In this document: in pieces, positions 34,035 to 45,390 of the stretch
Layout of the letters: every line of letters starts with the position of its first letter
Position numbering within the stretch: position 1 is the first letter of the stretch
NCBI GenBank assembly: GCA_014529385.2
Contig: CM043960.1
Span: 22,954,896 to 23,018,895 of the forward strand
Reading direction: 5' to 3'
DNA from: Adiantum capillus-veneris
Taxonomy: Eukaryota; Streptophyta; Polypodiopsida; Polypodiales; Pteridaceae
DNA length: 64,000 nt
Notes under the pieces: model-generated
Seen by the model: the letters and a program-made list of their open reading frames with translations, nothing else
Database searches by the model: none
What the model was told of the DNA's origin: nothing
Program-made: the position numbers and the translations under genes

Positions 34035-34670
34035 CTGCCTTGCACTAAGCTTGAGGAGCACTTAGTGCTACTTGAAGAAGCCATTCACTTCTGCCATTTC
34101 TGGTTTTTGCTGAGTTATGTTAGATCTCTTAAGTGGCTATGATGTGCAAGTTTTAGTTAGCTCTGTTAAGTGCTACAATGTACATGCTTTGTTAGATATG
34201 TAATGTGCATGTGTTAGTAGATCTGTTAGTTAGTGTAAATCTGTAATGTGCAGTAGACAATGAGTAGATTGATGAGCAGTTTTGCTGTGTTAGGAAGTGT
34301 AGACAGTGTGTGAGCAAAGGTAATTAGTGCTAATTAGCTTTGTAAGCTGTAGACAGGTTAGACAGAGCTTCTAGGAGCTGTTGTGTGTGTACGTGAGCTC
34401 GACGCCCATATGCAACATTATCCACAAAAACTTTTTGATTTTTTTATAAAAATCATTAAAAAAAAAAAGCTTGGAATATCTAGGACCAAAATCTTATTTT
34501 AAAAGGAATGACCGAGATCTTCCCCCCAAGCCCGAAGCCCGAGCCCGGGCCGAGGTCTCAGTCCTCAGTCCTTAGTCTTATGATATAGGATACACACTAC
34601 TATATATATAAAGACTAGGACCTCAAGTGAAGGGAGGGCATGTGGGACAATAGAGCCACTCGCTCCAAAC
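34035..34670 (+). other. Leader of the Asp-primed Ty3 element
   Basis: Non-coding stretch between the primer site and gag, with TGTTAG/CTGTAATGTGCA-type short repeats and a TATATATATAAAG segment at about 34603. Confidence 0.5.
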
Positions 34671-36905
34671 ATGGAGCTAATGATGTGACAAAGGGGGTGG
34701 GGAAGTAAATTCACCATTCATGACCAACGTAGAGCCCATGCTGTTGGAGAGTTTGCATGTGAATACTCCATTCACTGCACCCCCTGACTCTTCAAAGCTA
34801 TTCCCCTCCGAGGTTATATTACCTGATGGGAGAAGCCTTGCCGAAGTGCAAGAGGTTGAGCAATATATCATTGTAGCTAGGGAAAAGGAAATCGAGAGCC
34901 TACGCAAGTAAGAGCAAAGGAGAGAGTTAAAAGCAAAGTCCCCTATGTCAACACCCATGCTAGGCCCCTATGTCAACACCCATTCTAGGTCTCTATGTCA
35001 ACACCCATGCTACGCGAGCAATTGAGTGCTCCTAAATTAGCAACCACTAAGTGTCAACCCATACAGAGTCACATTGCATCTAGTTCAAAGGACACCCCTA
35101 GCACCTCAATCCTAGATGCAACGTTTCTTAATGAAAATTGGGAGTATGAACTACAAACGGAGACTTTAACCGACCTATACACAAGTCACACCTATCACGT
35201 GGGTTGGTTAGATGTCCAACAATCCACAACGAGAGCTACTAGCGTAGAGGAGCAACAACAAAGAGTTTGTGATGTCATCCATAGGGTTATTGAGCTGGAG
35301 AGGTAGAACAAGGGGATCCACATGCCTTCAATGGGTCTCATGAGATTCTTGGATACAGAGAAGGCTAGGCAACCAACTTTATCGCAAATGGAGACTCCCT
35401 TGGTAAGCCCGATATGTTGTTTTGCCAGGGGTCTTAGTACAATCTGAGCCTACAAGTGATAGCTTTACCTTTCCAAGTTTAGCTCATCTTTCTCTTGATG
35501 ACACCACAGCTACCATGCCTACCCCAGTGATGGGCATGCCAAAAAAATTCCATGGACCTCATTCATTAGGTAAGCACCACTACATGGTGGCCCAATGCCT
35601 GCAACAATATCTACAATTGTGTATTAATCATATGCACCTATAGATCCTCGTACTCATATAGCTCCTACCCCTCCCATTGTTTCAACAACTTATGCTTCAC
35701 AACCACAACATCCAAGCTCCTATTTCAATGGGACCATACCATCTAGCATTAGCATGTCACATCCCACGTCTGCTATGCCTAGGGCCACACATATGAACTT
35801 TGGGTCACCACATGGCACAACACTGTACCAAACTTGGAACCCAAGGGCTTCCTATATGCCAAGCCCAATGCCAACCCCCATTTCATATTCAATCCCGAGA
35901 GCGCCTGTCCCCACCATACCTGCTCAGTTAGGTGACTTGGAAATATTTGCTCAAGCTATTGGTCAATCCATTGCTAAAAATATGCGTAACACGCCTGATA
36001 GAGAGTCTAGAAGTAAGGCAATACAAATAGCCAAGCTCACACAAAAATTTAGTGGAGACGGGGATGTGAGAAAGCATATTGAAGTGTTTGAACAAATATG
36101 CGATTCCCTAGGAAAAGACAATGACCTGCATAAGAGTAATGCTTTAAGCCTGACCTTAAGTGAAAAGGTTGGGGATTGGTATAGAACCCTAAGAATGGAA
36201 GAAAAAACAATTTACCCTACTCTTAGGAGACTGTTTAAAAGAGTACATACGAGAGGGAGTACTTTGGGATGTAGCATCTCAGCTCCAGAAAGCCCAACAA
36301 GAGGAAGGAGAGTCCGTGAGAGGCTTTATTAGTCACATGAAGCATTTGAATTCTCGTTGTAATCCAAATGAGCGCTTCAATAATAACCAATTGCTCGATA
36401 GATTCATTATGGGACTGCGACATGAGGATATCTACAATGGCCTAGTCATTAGAGGTATCACCACTTGGGAAGCAGTCACTGCCAATGCAATCCAATTGGA
36501 GGATAACTTAATGATTCAAGGAGAAAGAGTGTTTGTTGAGCCTAGATCTACTAGCTCGCAAGCATCAGGGCATGAGCCAATGACCCTAAAGCCTATTGCT
36601 AAAGAGCCAAAGATATCTGAGATGACTTTAAAGATCTCACCAAAACCATTCAAAAGAGTCTTAGAGACAATCGTGCTCCACAAAACAATCATATTATCCA
36701 AGAAGGGAGCAACAACGGTGCTCAGTTTGCTATGGTGCACATAGTACCAGTGAATGCCCTACGTTTAGAGTAAAATTTAATGGCAATTGCAATGCATGTG
36801 GGAGATATGGTCATCAAGCCAAGGATAGTATAGTATTTAAATGCGCGATGCCAATAGATCAACCTTAGCATGGACGGACACACCTCGAGCACGTGCATTG
36901 ATGCA
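34671..36905 (+). pseudogene. Asp-primed Ty3 element gag
   Basis: Fragmented frames. An N-terminal part (34720-34911) has a charged helix ending AREKEIESLRK. A linker with three 25-bp repeats follows, then a Pro/Ser/Thr-rich region (35754-35930). The gag core has KAIQIAKLTQKFSGDGDVRK, DWYRTLRMEEKT and, after a frameshift near 36235, GFISHMKHLNSRCNPNERF and LLDRFIMGLRHEDIY. A knuckle-like CNACGRYGHQAKDS near 36790 has lost the final cysteine. It is non-functional. Confidence 0.85.
34945..35012 (+). repeat. Three 25-bp tandem repeats in gag
   Basis: ATGTCAACACCCATGCTAGG occurs (with one change in copy 2) at 34945, 34970 and 34995. Because 25 is not a multiple of three, the triplication moves the downstream frame. 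Confidence 0.93.
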
Positions 36906-37720
36906 GGCCCCACCTCTTGAACAACCGTCACAACACATGGTCCCTAGGGCCCAAAATGTTGTTCAAACAACACCCTTACCACCTCCAGTACTAGGACCGC
37001 AACCACCACATCCAAAAATCACTTCTATGAATCAAGTGGGTTGTGAGTCATCTATTACTTGTTTGGAAGGCTGTGAGGAAGATATAGACCCTAACATTGC
37101 CTATGGAATTGAAGCACTTGAAGAAAGTCCACAATAATACATGGAGGACTACTGGGGACAAGTCGAACCTGTCTATCAAGTAGCTGCTCTTGCGGCAAGA
37201 GGCCAAAATATCAATTTCACTGCCAAGAGACCACCTCTTCAATGCTGCGAGTGTGAAGGTCCACATTGTGTAGCCGAATGTCCTATTAGACTACAAAAGA
37301 ATGCACACTAATGCAAACCAATCAATTGAGCATGTCTACAATGCACATACTCATGTGTAATCGATGTGGCATAGATCATTTGATTGCAAACACAAAGTCC
37401 GTAGACCACTAGCCATACCTAGTGTCATCCAAGAAGAAAGTGACTTTAAGTCATCGAGTAGTGGGCGTACTCTCTTCTTGTTGGAGAGAATGTTTACAAA
37501 GGGATTTAACCCTAACAAAGAAATGGAGATCCCATCTTTGCCATGTAAAGGGACTAAAGCCCAAAACGTGCCATTAAATATTGCCAAATTGATGGATTTC
37601 ATGGCTTCAAAAGTTAGAACCACCATCGTGTCCAAATTATATGGAGACCCCGAGCTATCCTTAGCTCTTTGAACTTTCCTCAATGGAGAACTGAAAGTCG
37701 GGCTATCGTAATTTGCACAG

Positions 37721-38163
37721 ATGGATGGAGCTAGGGAGGTTCCAATAGAGGAGGAACACTTAGATCCACGACCCAACTTAGATGAGAACTCTGTTGTTGA
37801 AATACATGTTAACAAGTTGGGACAATACTTTGAATGCAATGAATCCAATGTGACCATACCAATCACTACGAAGGGATTAACTGTGAAGGGAATCCTTGAT
37901 GGTGGCGCTGGGGTTAGCATTGTGACTAAAAATTGATGGGAAGCTATGGGAAGACCTCACCTTGGGACTACAAACATAGTGGTAAAGATGGACAATAAAA
38001 CTATTGTTAAACCTATTGGAATGCTAGAGGATCTCAAGATCAAGGTCTTTGGACACAAAATAAGGCATCCCTTCATTGTTATGGATTTTTCCAAGCACAC
38101 TATGTCATCTGAGATGATCTTAGGACTTCCTTTCATGAGGGAAGCAAAAATGGTGCATGACTG
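37721..38163 (+). pseudogene. Asp-primed Ty3 protease at the usual position
   Basis: Contains VKGILDGGAGVSIVTKN, a retropepsin-like active-site loop with DGG in place of DTG, as in many plant Ty3 elements. A TGA at 37937-37939 interrupts it, and MILGLPFMREAKMVHD gives the second-half ILGLPF motif. Confidence 0.8.
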
Positions 38164-39449
38164 ATCTAAAAACCATGTCTACTTGTAGTTCCAAGATTCT
38201 GTCATTCGAATTGATCTTTTAACTGGTCGATCACATCCTCTAGGAAACAGATTTATGATTGATCATAGATCTGACACCACAATTCACTCGGCCCCATTAC
38301 AATATTGTTACACGTGTAAAATAGACATTGATGTTGAGGAACATTCCCCTTATATGGATGTTCTACCTAGGTTGACTGAGTCGGACAATGTGGATTGGGT
38401 CCACCTAACAGCAACCATAGACACTTGGGGAAATAGGGGAACAACCTCGGTAACACCTGAGGGGGGTGAAATGCCACAACTCGTACCTTTAAATATGATG
38501 GAAGCATATAACTTTTGATGACCTACTAGATGAAGGCTTGACTGACATTGGAACCAGTAGCATCTCAAAAGACTATAGCCCACACGATTTGAAGTCAAAA
38601 TCATCAATTGAGATTGACTTTGAGAATGAAGAATCTGAGTTAAATCTTGGTGCAAATGTGGGGACAAACCATTCAGGGCCCAGTGGTACCCTAGATGACA
38701 ATCTATCCGGGAGAGGAGAAGACACGAGTAACAATTCATCTAGTGTCTCTTCACTGGAGATCAACCATAATAAAAAATTAGACAAGAAGAGTAAGAGATA
38801 TAAAAAGGGGCAACGATATTGAGCAAATATGCGTACTAGAATAAATGAAAAGAAATCTACCACAGGATGGCTTAATTATATAGGGGCATGTGATGCTCAT
38901 CAAAAGTTGGTAAATAAATGGGGTGAATACCTTCAAAGCGTCATGTGGTGTAGTCCACAACCCATTGACATCACACAACTAGAGGCTACAAAGAAGTCAA
39001 AGTTGGGCCGTACCGTAAGGAGATGACAACATCGAGAGTTAGCTCAACAACAAAAAGAAGCGAAAGAGAAATCATAGTCCACAGAGCAATAAGACCCCAC
39101 AAACTTACACCTTGCACCTGATCATTTCAAATCCTATACCACAGAGGAACATAAGGTTGTGTATACAAAGGCCCAGAGAACACCTATCAATGGAAGCAAT
39201 GGAGTGTATGATGGTCCATTGATAGTTAAGGAAATAGAGTTAGCATACCCAGGTGAGAAGTCCAAACCTGTTTTCATTGCCCAAGATCTGACAGAGGCTT
39301 AGGAGTATGTACTTAAAGAATTTCTCACGGAATTCAAGGATATATTTTCTTGGACATATCATGATAAGAAAGGTGTTCCACCTTTGGTGGTGCAACATAC
39401 AATTCCCATGAATAGCATGGCTAAACCAGTCTAGCAACGACCCTATCCA
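38164..39449 (+). pseudogene. Linker between protease and RT
   Basis: Frames broken by stops. An acidic Ser-rich part lies at 38538-38822, and a segment with GWLNYIGACDAHQKLVNKWG at about 38870. A long spacer here is usual in Tat/Athila-like elements. No catalytic domain is recognised. Confidence 0.5.
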
Positions 39450-40810
39450 ATGAATCCTAAGTATGCAAAAATTGTTCAAGAAGAGATTGAAAAGCTTGTC
39501 ACATGCAGATTCATATACCCTATTGAGCACTCAGAATGGGCATCTCCAATCGTTATTGTGCCAAAAAAGAATGGGAAACTCAGAGTGTGTGTGGATCTGA
39601 AGAAGGTCAATGCCGCCACGAGGAGAGACCATTACCCCTTGCCATATTCAGAACATGTGCTTGAAAGAGTTGTAGGGAAGGAAGCTTATAGCTTTTTAGA
39701 TGGGTACTCTGGATACAATCAAATCACAATTGCACTAGAGGACCAAGCTAAAATGGATTTTATAACCAAATTTGGAGTGTTTGCATTTCATGTTATGGCT
39801 TTTGGCTTAACCAATGCCCCTACTACCTTCCAAAGATTAATAAACACTACTTTTAGAGAATATTTGAGGGAGTTTTGTGAAGCTTTCTTAGATGACCTTT
39901 GTGTTTATTCTTCTTGGAAGGAATATCTATCATGTTTACAAAAAGTGTTTGAGAAGTGCAGATTGTATCGCATCTCCTTAAACCCTTTCAAATGCCAATT
40001 TTGGGTTAAACATGGAGTCATTTTAGGGCATAAAGTGTCCAAAAATGGGATTTCCACATATGAGAGCAAAATTAAAGCCATTTCTGATTCGACACCACCT
40101 ACAAGCTATAAAGGAGTTCAAAGATTCATGGGCCATGTTGGTTATTACCGGTGGTTTATTTTAAGCTTTGCCGAGATAGCTCGTCCATTGTACAAACTTC
40201 TTATTGAGTTCCATTGGACCGCGGAGTGTGACCATGCTTATGAGTTATTAAAAAGGACCTTAACAAATGCTCCCATTCTACGAGTGCCTGATTGGAATGT
40301 AGTTTTCCAAGTGCATATTGATGCATCAAACTTTGCTATTGGGTGTGTTGTAGCTCAACCAGAAAAACATAAATTGGACTACCCCATTAGCTTTGCAAGT
40401 CGTCAATTAAATGATGCTGAGAGAAACTACACTACTACAGAGTGAGAAGGTTTAGCTATGATTTACACAGTGAAGAAGTTTGCTACAACCTTCTTGCCAA
40501 CAAGTTTGTTTTCTATGTTGATCATCAAGCATTGTTGTATCTAGTAAATAAACTTGTTCCACAGGAAGAATTACATGATGCTTGTTAATTCTTCTTGAGT
40601 TTGATTTTACCGTTGTGGTGAGACCCGATAAAAGATATGTCATGGTGGATCATTTCTCTTACATACCCAATGGTGAAGCCCCTACTGGAATCGATGATGA
40701 ATTGCTCGATACTTCCCTATTTCTAGTCGAGACCATGCCTGAATGGAGTGAGAAGATTGTGAACTTTTTATTTATTGGTTTTCCATCCAAAGGCTTCGTA
40801 AGGATATAGC
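39450..40810 (+). pseudogene. Asp-primed Ty3 reverse transcriptase and RNase H
   Basis: A 331-codon open stretch holds the RT: VPKKNGKLRVCVDLKKVNAA, SFLDGYSGYNQI, MAFGLTNAPTTFQRL and the catalytic FLDD at 39885-39896. It then passes into RNase H (VHIDASNFAIGCVV, ISFASRQLNDAERNY). A stop at 40443-40445 and frame breaks interrupt RNase H. No chromodomain follows. Confidence 0.92.
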
Positions 40811-40829
40811 TTAAAAACTGTTAAAGGAA

Positions 40830-41970
40830 TGTGAACCTTATTCTCTAATTGCAGAAACTCTCTACAAGCTAGGGAAGGATGACATTCTTAGAAGTTGTGC
40901 TCCTGAGGATGAGTATTTATACATACTGCAAGAAGCCCACATGGGTATATTCGGAGGACATTTCTTAGGGGAACTAACTGCTAGAAAGGTGTTGCAATCA
41001 GGCTATTGGTGGCCTATCTTATTCAAAGATGCATCACTTTTTGCAAAAGGGTGTGATGAATGCCAACGTTACAAGATCACACAACAAAAGGACAAGATGC
41101 CCTTACATCCTATTAAAGTGACTCAACCATTTGAAAAGTGGGATTTAAACTTTGTAGGCCCAATTAGCTCGGCAGCTCGTAACACTCAATTTTGATATAT
41201 TATTTTCGCCACTGACTATGTGGCAAAGTGGGCGGAGGCCAAGCTTACACGCAAGGCTAATGCAAGGTCAACTGCAAAGTTTCTCTTTGAGAACATTATG
41301 ACGTGATTTGGTTGTCTATTTGAGATTGTGCGTGACAATGGTACTCATTTTATAAATGGAGTGATAAAGGAACTCATGACAAACTTCATGATAGCCCACC
41401 ATAAGTCCACGCCTTATTATCCACAAGCAAATGGCCAAGCTGAGAGCACTAACAAAACCTTAATCTCTACTTTGACCAAAACACTAGAAGCTCGTTGCAC
41501 AGATTGGAATTTGAAGTTGACATCAACCCTATGGGCTTATCGTACTTCTTACAAAATGGCTATTAATTGTACACCATTCAAAATGGTATATAGCCAAGAA
41601 GCAGTTATGCCATGGGAGTTTTTAATTCCTAGTCTATTGGCAGCTTCACAAGAAGGTTGGGATGGTAACCCTTTAGTTGAGTGTTTATATAACCTTGAGA
41701 GGTTAAACGAAGAAAGACAATTGGCTGTGAAAAATGCACTTGTGGAGAAATAAATGGTTTGATCGTCATCTAAAGAACAAAGATATCAAGGTTGGGGATA
41801 AAGTCCTTATGGAGTGCAAAACAAAAGAAAAAGTTGAAATATGCGAGAAAAGGACCATATAGAGTATGCAACATCACCCCACAAGGTACCATTCGTGTGG
41901 AAACTCTCGATGGAGTTGAAACCATTGGATTCCTCAATGGGAGTAATTTTAAAAGATATTATGATTCTTT
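40830..41970 (+). pseudogene. Asp-primed Ty3 integrase
   Basis: The zinc-binding region has HMGIFGGHF and CDECQRYK. Catalytic residues are visible as WDLNFVGP, VRDNGTHF and QAESTNKT. Stops occur at 41193-41195 and 41304-41306, and a frame change near 41750. The GPYRVCNITPQGTIR and FKRYYDSL segments of the C-terminal domain lie in the ORF starting at 41792. Confidence 0.9.
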
Positions 41971-42504
41971 AAGCCAAGAGGAGCTACGTGCCATGCATCA
42001 AAAAAAGGCAACCAAGGTAGAAGCAGAATTGAAAAGGATACAAGCTCAAGCTGAGGCTAAGGAGAGACAACAACGTATAAGACGCCAACGAGAGGCCAAC
42101 CTTGGAGTTACACATGCATTCCACGTTGAAACAGAGATTAATTGGCTGGACTCTGACATACCTCTACAATGTCCTATTGAGCTAAATAGAACCTATGGGA
42201 AAGCGCTATATAACGCCTTATTGGACACGGGTGCTAAATATAATCTGCTATCATATGGGGTGTGGTGTCAATTAGGAAATCTCTAGCTGATATAACTATC
42301 CAAGTCAAGGGTGTCAACAAGAAAAAAACTACGGTTTTTGGAATCTGGCACACTTCTGTCAGTTATGACAACGGGGTTGTGGCTCAAGACTTTTTGATCA
42401 TGCTTGCTGGAACTATAAAGCGATATAAATCAGGACGTGCATGGATGATAGCCACCAAATGCACTATCGATTGGGGAGCTGGGAGTTTCACAACACAGAA
42501 ATGA
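41792..42504 (+). pseudogene. Integrase C-terminus fused to a second retropepsin-like domain
   Basis: One frame (41792-42286) runs from the integrase C-terminal fold through a charged helix (KVEAELKRIQAQAEAKERQQ). It then enters NALLDTGAKYNLLSYGVW, a canonical aspartic-protease active-site loop with Asp codon 42224-42226. After a frameshift near 42280 the second frame continues with VAQDFLIMLAGTIKRY, which fits the hydrophobic-Leu-Ala/Gly second half of a retropepsin, and CTIDWGAGSF. Retropepsins in Ty3 elements normally lie before RT, and this element has one there too. The domain call rests on motif recognition only. Confidence 0.65.
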
Positions 42505-43167
42505 ACTCTTAGCCCTGCCACGCAAGCAATAGTCCCTGAGATATCGCCTCCCAAGAAAATACAACCCAAAACAGTGCATGTCCACGAGGTTGAACCATCT
42601 GTGACTATAGCCCAACCCTCTAGAGCTTCAACTTTTATAGTTAAAACAAAAAATGAGACACACAAGATCCATCGTGATATAACAAAGAAAACATGCAAAT
42701 GGGTCCCTAAAGCTTCTTTAGTGACCATTGATGATGGTAAAAAACAGGAGCCTTGTAAGAGACACCCCACTTGCTCAAAAAGATGTAAAAAAACATTGCG
42801 TTGGATTCCTAAAAGACTATTGGAAGCCCAAGGCTACTATGAAGGGAATGATCAAATCCAGGTGCCAAAACGTTAGTTGTGTTCTTACCTATCTCCTATA
42901 GACCCATGTGAGTCAAATCGTGTAACGATAAAGCCAATTGAAGATCGTGGGAAGGGAAAGATCACAGAATACTATACACCTTGTCCGGAGCTAGTTTGTG
43001 TACCCAAGCAAGAACGACTTGTTTCGCTTGGCTCAATTATAGAAAAAACAAATGATGCTTCTTGCTCTTCATGTAGTTCATATACGAAAGTACAAGCTTC
43101 GACACAACCTCCACCTACCATTGTAAATATCCATACAGACAAGAAAGAATTTGCACCTCCGTTGTAA
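42505..43167 (+). pseudogene. 3' accessory coding region with W-x-P-K repeats
   Basis: Continues in the frame of 42262-42504 past stops at 42502-42504 and 42874-42876, to a TAA at 43165-43167. It contains two related motifs, KKTCKWVPKASL and KKTLRWIPKRLL, separated by a Cys-rich segment (CKRHPTCSKRCKK). No known family is recognised. Only two nonsense codons in 660 bp suggest it was coding. Confidence 0.5.
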
Positions 43168-43342
43168 GTTCACCACCTACAACAACATTGCAAATAAAAG
43201 CATGGGAGAGTACCTTACCACCTTTGCAACTAGATGAAATGCCTAGGGCAGTCAAAAACTATTGGTCAAAGTCTTCATCCATAACAACTTGGAACAACTG
43301 GTTTCAAAAGGTGACGACATTGTTCCAAAAGGTATGATCTAC

Positions 43343-43358
43343 CCAAGGAAGGGGGGAG
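43343..43358 (+). promoter_or_regulatory. Candidate polypurine tract and LTR start
   Basis: CCAAGGAAGGGGGGAG followed directly by TGTTTGCTTACATCC, the form expected at the start of a 3' LTR. A TATA-like TATATATAG lies at about 43440. No matching 5' LTR was found before 34017, so the boundary is provisional. Confidence 0.5.
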
Positions 43359-43617
43359 TGTTTGCTTACATCCGTCATTCACTTGCTCCCCTCTTAACCT
43401 TCCTCTATGACCTCTCAATCTCCCAATCTTAGGGAATGTGTATATATAGCCCTATACTCAAGAAAACAAAAATAAAAAAGTAAAAGAGCAAGAGCCACTA
43501 AACAAAAATTTGGAAACCTACAAATTCATAATAACAAATTATGCACAAGGACACGACCTTTTAACATGACCCTTATAATATTTGCATGCTAACCATCATC
43601 TATCTGTGTGTACAGAT

Positions 43618-44043
43618 ATGGCTAGTACACTAGAGTCATCCACTCCTACCTTGGGCGAGAGGTACCCTCTTTACTTTTCACAAGTGTTTCACATAGTCTA
43701 CCCGGTGCTTGTCTGTGAATGTGATTTGGTAGATACGCTAGCGTGTCAGAAGAATTTTGAGAAATTAGAATGGTTGATATGTCTCTTGACCATGACTCAT
43801 CCATACTTAGTAGAAGACGTCTCTTCAATTGCACAAGCTTACCCTCTTGACCAATATGACTATAGACGTCTAGTGACGTTCTTAGTGAACATTTGTGCCT
43901 CTAATCATGAGGAAGAGTTACATGATTACATGGATGACACATATGGTCTCACGGATGATGACTTTGTTTTTTTCGATGATGACAAGGATAGGGGTTTAGA
44001 ACTAGTGCTACCCACCCATCTATTCAATATCATGTTCCCTTGA
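43618..44043 (+). CDS. Uncharacterised acidic ORF downstream of Ty3 pol
   Basis: An open frame of 142 codons including the stop, from ATG 43618 (MASTLESSTPTLGERYPLYF), with an in-frame upstream extension to 43582 lacking a better start. The protein has a hydrophobic helix-rich middle (YPVLVCECDLVDTLACQ, LICLLTMTHPYLVEDV) and a strongly acidic tail (DDTYGLTDDDFVFFDDDKD). TGTGTGTACAG just before the start resembles a 3' splice site. It is intact while the upstream gag and pol carry many stops. I do not recognise a family; it could be an element-specific accessory ORF, LTR-encoded, or a captured fragment. Confidence 0.45.
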   Translation: MASTLESSTPTLGERYPLYFSQVFHIVYPVLVCECDLVDTLACQKNFEKLEWLICLLTMTHPYLVEDVSSIAQAYPLDQYDYRRLVTFLVNICASNHEEELHDYMDDTYGLTDDDFVFFDDDKDRGLELVLPTHLFNIMFP

Positions 44044-44046
44044 CTC

Positions 44047-45026
44047 TCTAGGGGGGTGCAAATAATTAGGTTAGGATTCCTTATGTTGTTTGACTGTGTT
44101 CAATAAAGGTTGGTGCCTTCCTAATAATCAATGGTTACTTTAGGTTCTTAATCTGATTTAGGCAGCATTGTGCGCAATGTACTAGGGCTTTCTAGTGGGC
44201 TTAGTCCCTATTGACCTTTAGCTTAAGTATTATAAAGGGAGTTTACTAGTGTGATGAGCCTGGGGAGGGAAACAATGTCATATGACCCCCAAAGTTCAAA
44301 ATTGAAATGCACTAAAAACCAAAAAGTTCAAAATTGCCACAATAATGTAAAATCTTAAGCTGAAAAAGAAATCCCAGCTTGATTTGGTACTTCACTCACA
44401 TGTATTGCCTACGGTACTAGAGCCCTAGAGGTTCCCAGTGTGGGTGCTTTTCCTTGAAAAGCAAAAAGCGCAAGCATACAAAATAAGCATACACAAAATT
44501 GAATCAATGTGAAAAAACTTTGGGGGGTCAAACAAAGGGAATGATTCAGGCGATGATTTCCTTTTATCATAGCCTGACTAGACAGTCTTTTAGGTATAGC
44601 CTCTAGTCAGCCCTCGAACATGAAATACTTTGCTCTCGCAATTAAACAACTTAATTGACAAGAGAGAATTGAGAAGCTTGCCCATGGTATAAATAGTTGA
44701 TCTCTAGTGCCTCTTGACCGTTAAAGTAGCGACCCCATACTTGTTTATTTTTTGACCTTTACAACTTCTTATGCATTTGCTTATATTACAATTTAATGTT
44801 TTACTGCTAATAAATTATTTAATATTCTGCTACCAATCAATTTGTGTGTCTACAACTACATATGCTTTTTAATTGTATATGAGAATGCAATTATTGTGCC
44901 AATTTTGGTTGATTTTACAATGATTAAGAAGGCTAAGAACATTTAATCTCGGATACTCTTCCACCTTGATGAACGGGCTTCATCTCAATAGCTTTCGAGG
45001 ACGGAATCTACATCAGGAAGGGGGCA
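44047..45026. other. Non-coding stretch, probable LTR material
   Basis: AT-rich with GTATAAATAG at about 44689. CTTTCGAGGACGG and AGGAAGGGGGCA before TGTTAACCC at 45027 resemble a Ty3 3' end and LTR start, but no partner was found. Confidence 0.35.
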
Positions 45027-45329
45027 TGTTAACCCTCATGGACACCCTATCACCTTTGATGGATGCCTTATTATTTATTTGATTGAGTCATGGACCGGGC
45101 TTGTCGGTCCAATAGGTGTGTAGGTGATCGCCGATGAGAGCCGCACCAGTTATCTTATTTTTACAGTAGCTTTGCAATGACTGGCCACTGTGGACGCCCA
45201 TGTGTGAATGGGTCAAACTCTTATAAAAGGTCCATTCGACCTAAAAATCCTTATTCTTTGAGGTGCAAGCTAAGAAGTGCTCTTGCTCCATCTCTACCTC
45301 GTTCTCCTTCGTGTGTGTGTGTGTATGGT

Positions 45330-45390
<61 letters not shown>

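Noticed and set aside
42384-42770. Minus-strand ORF opposite the Ty3 3' region
   Set aside because: Shadow of the plus-strand coding-like frame (42262-43167), with no recognisable motif.
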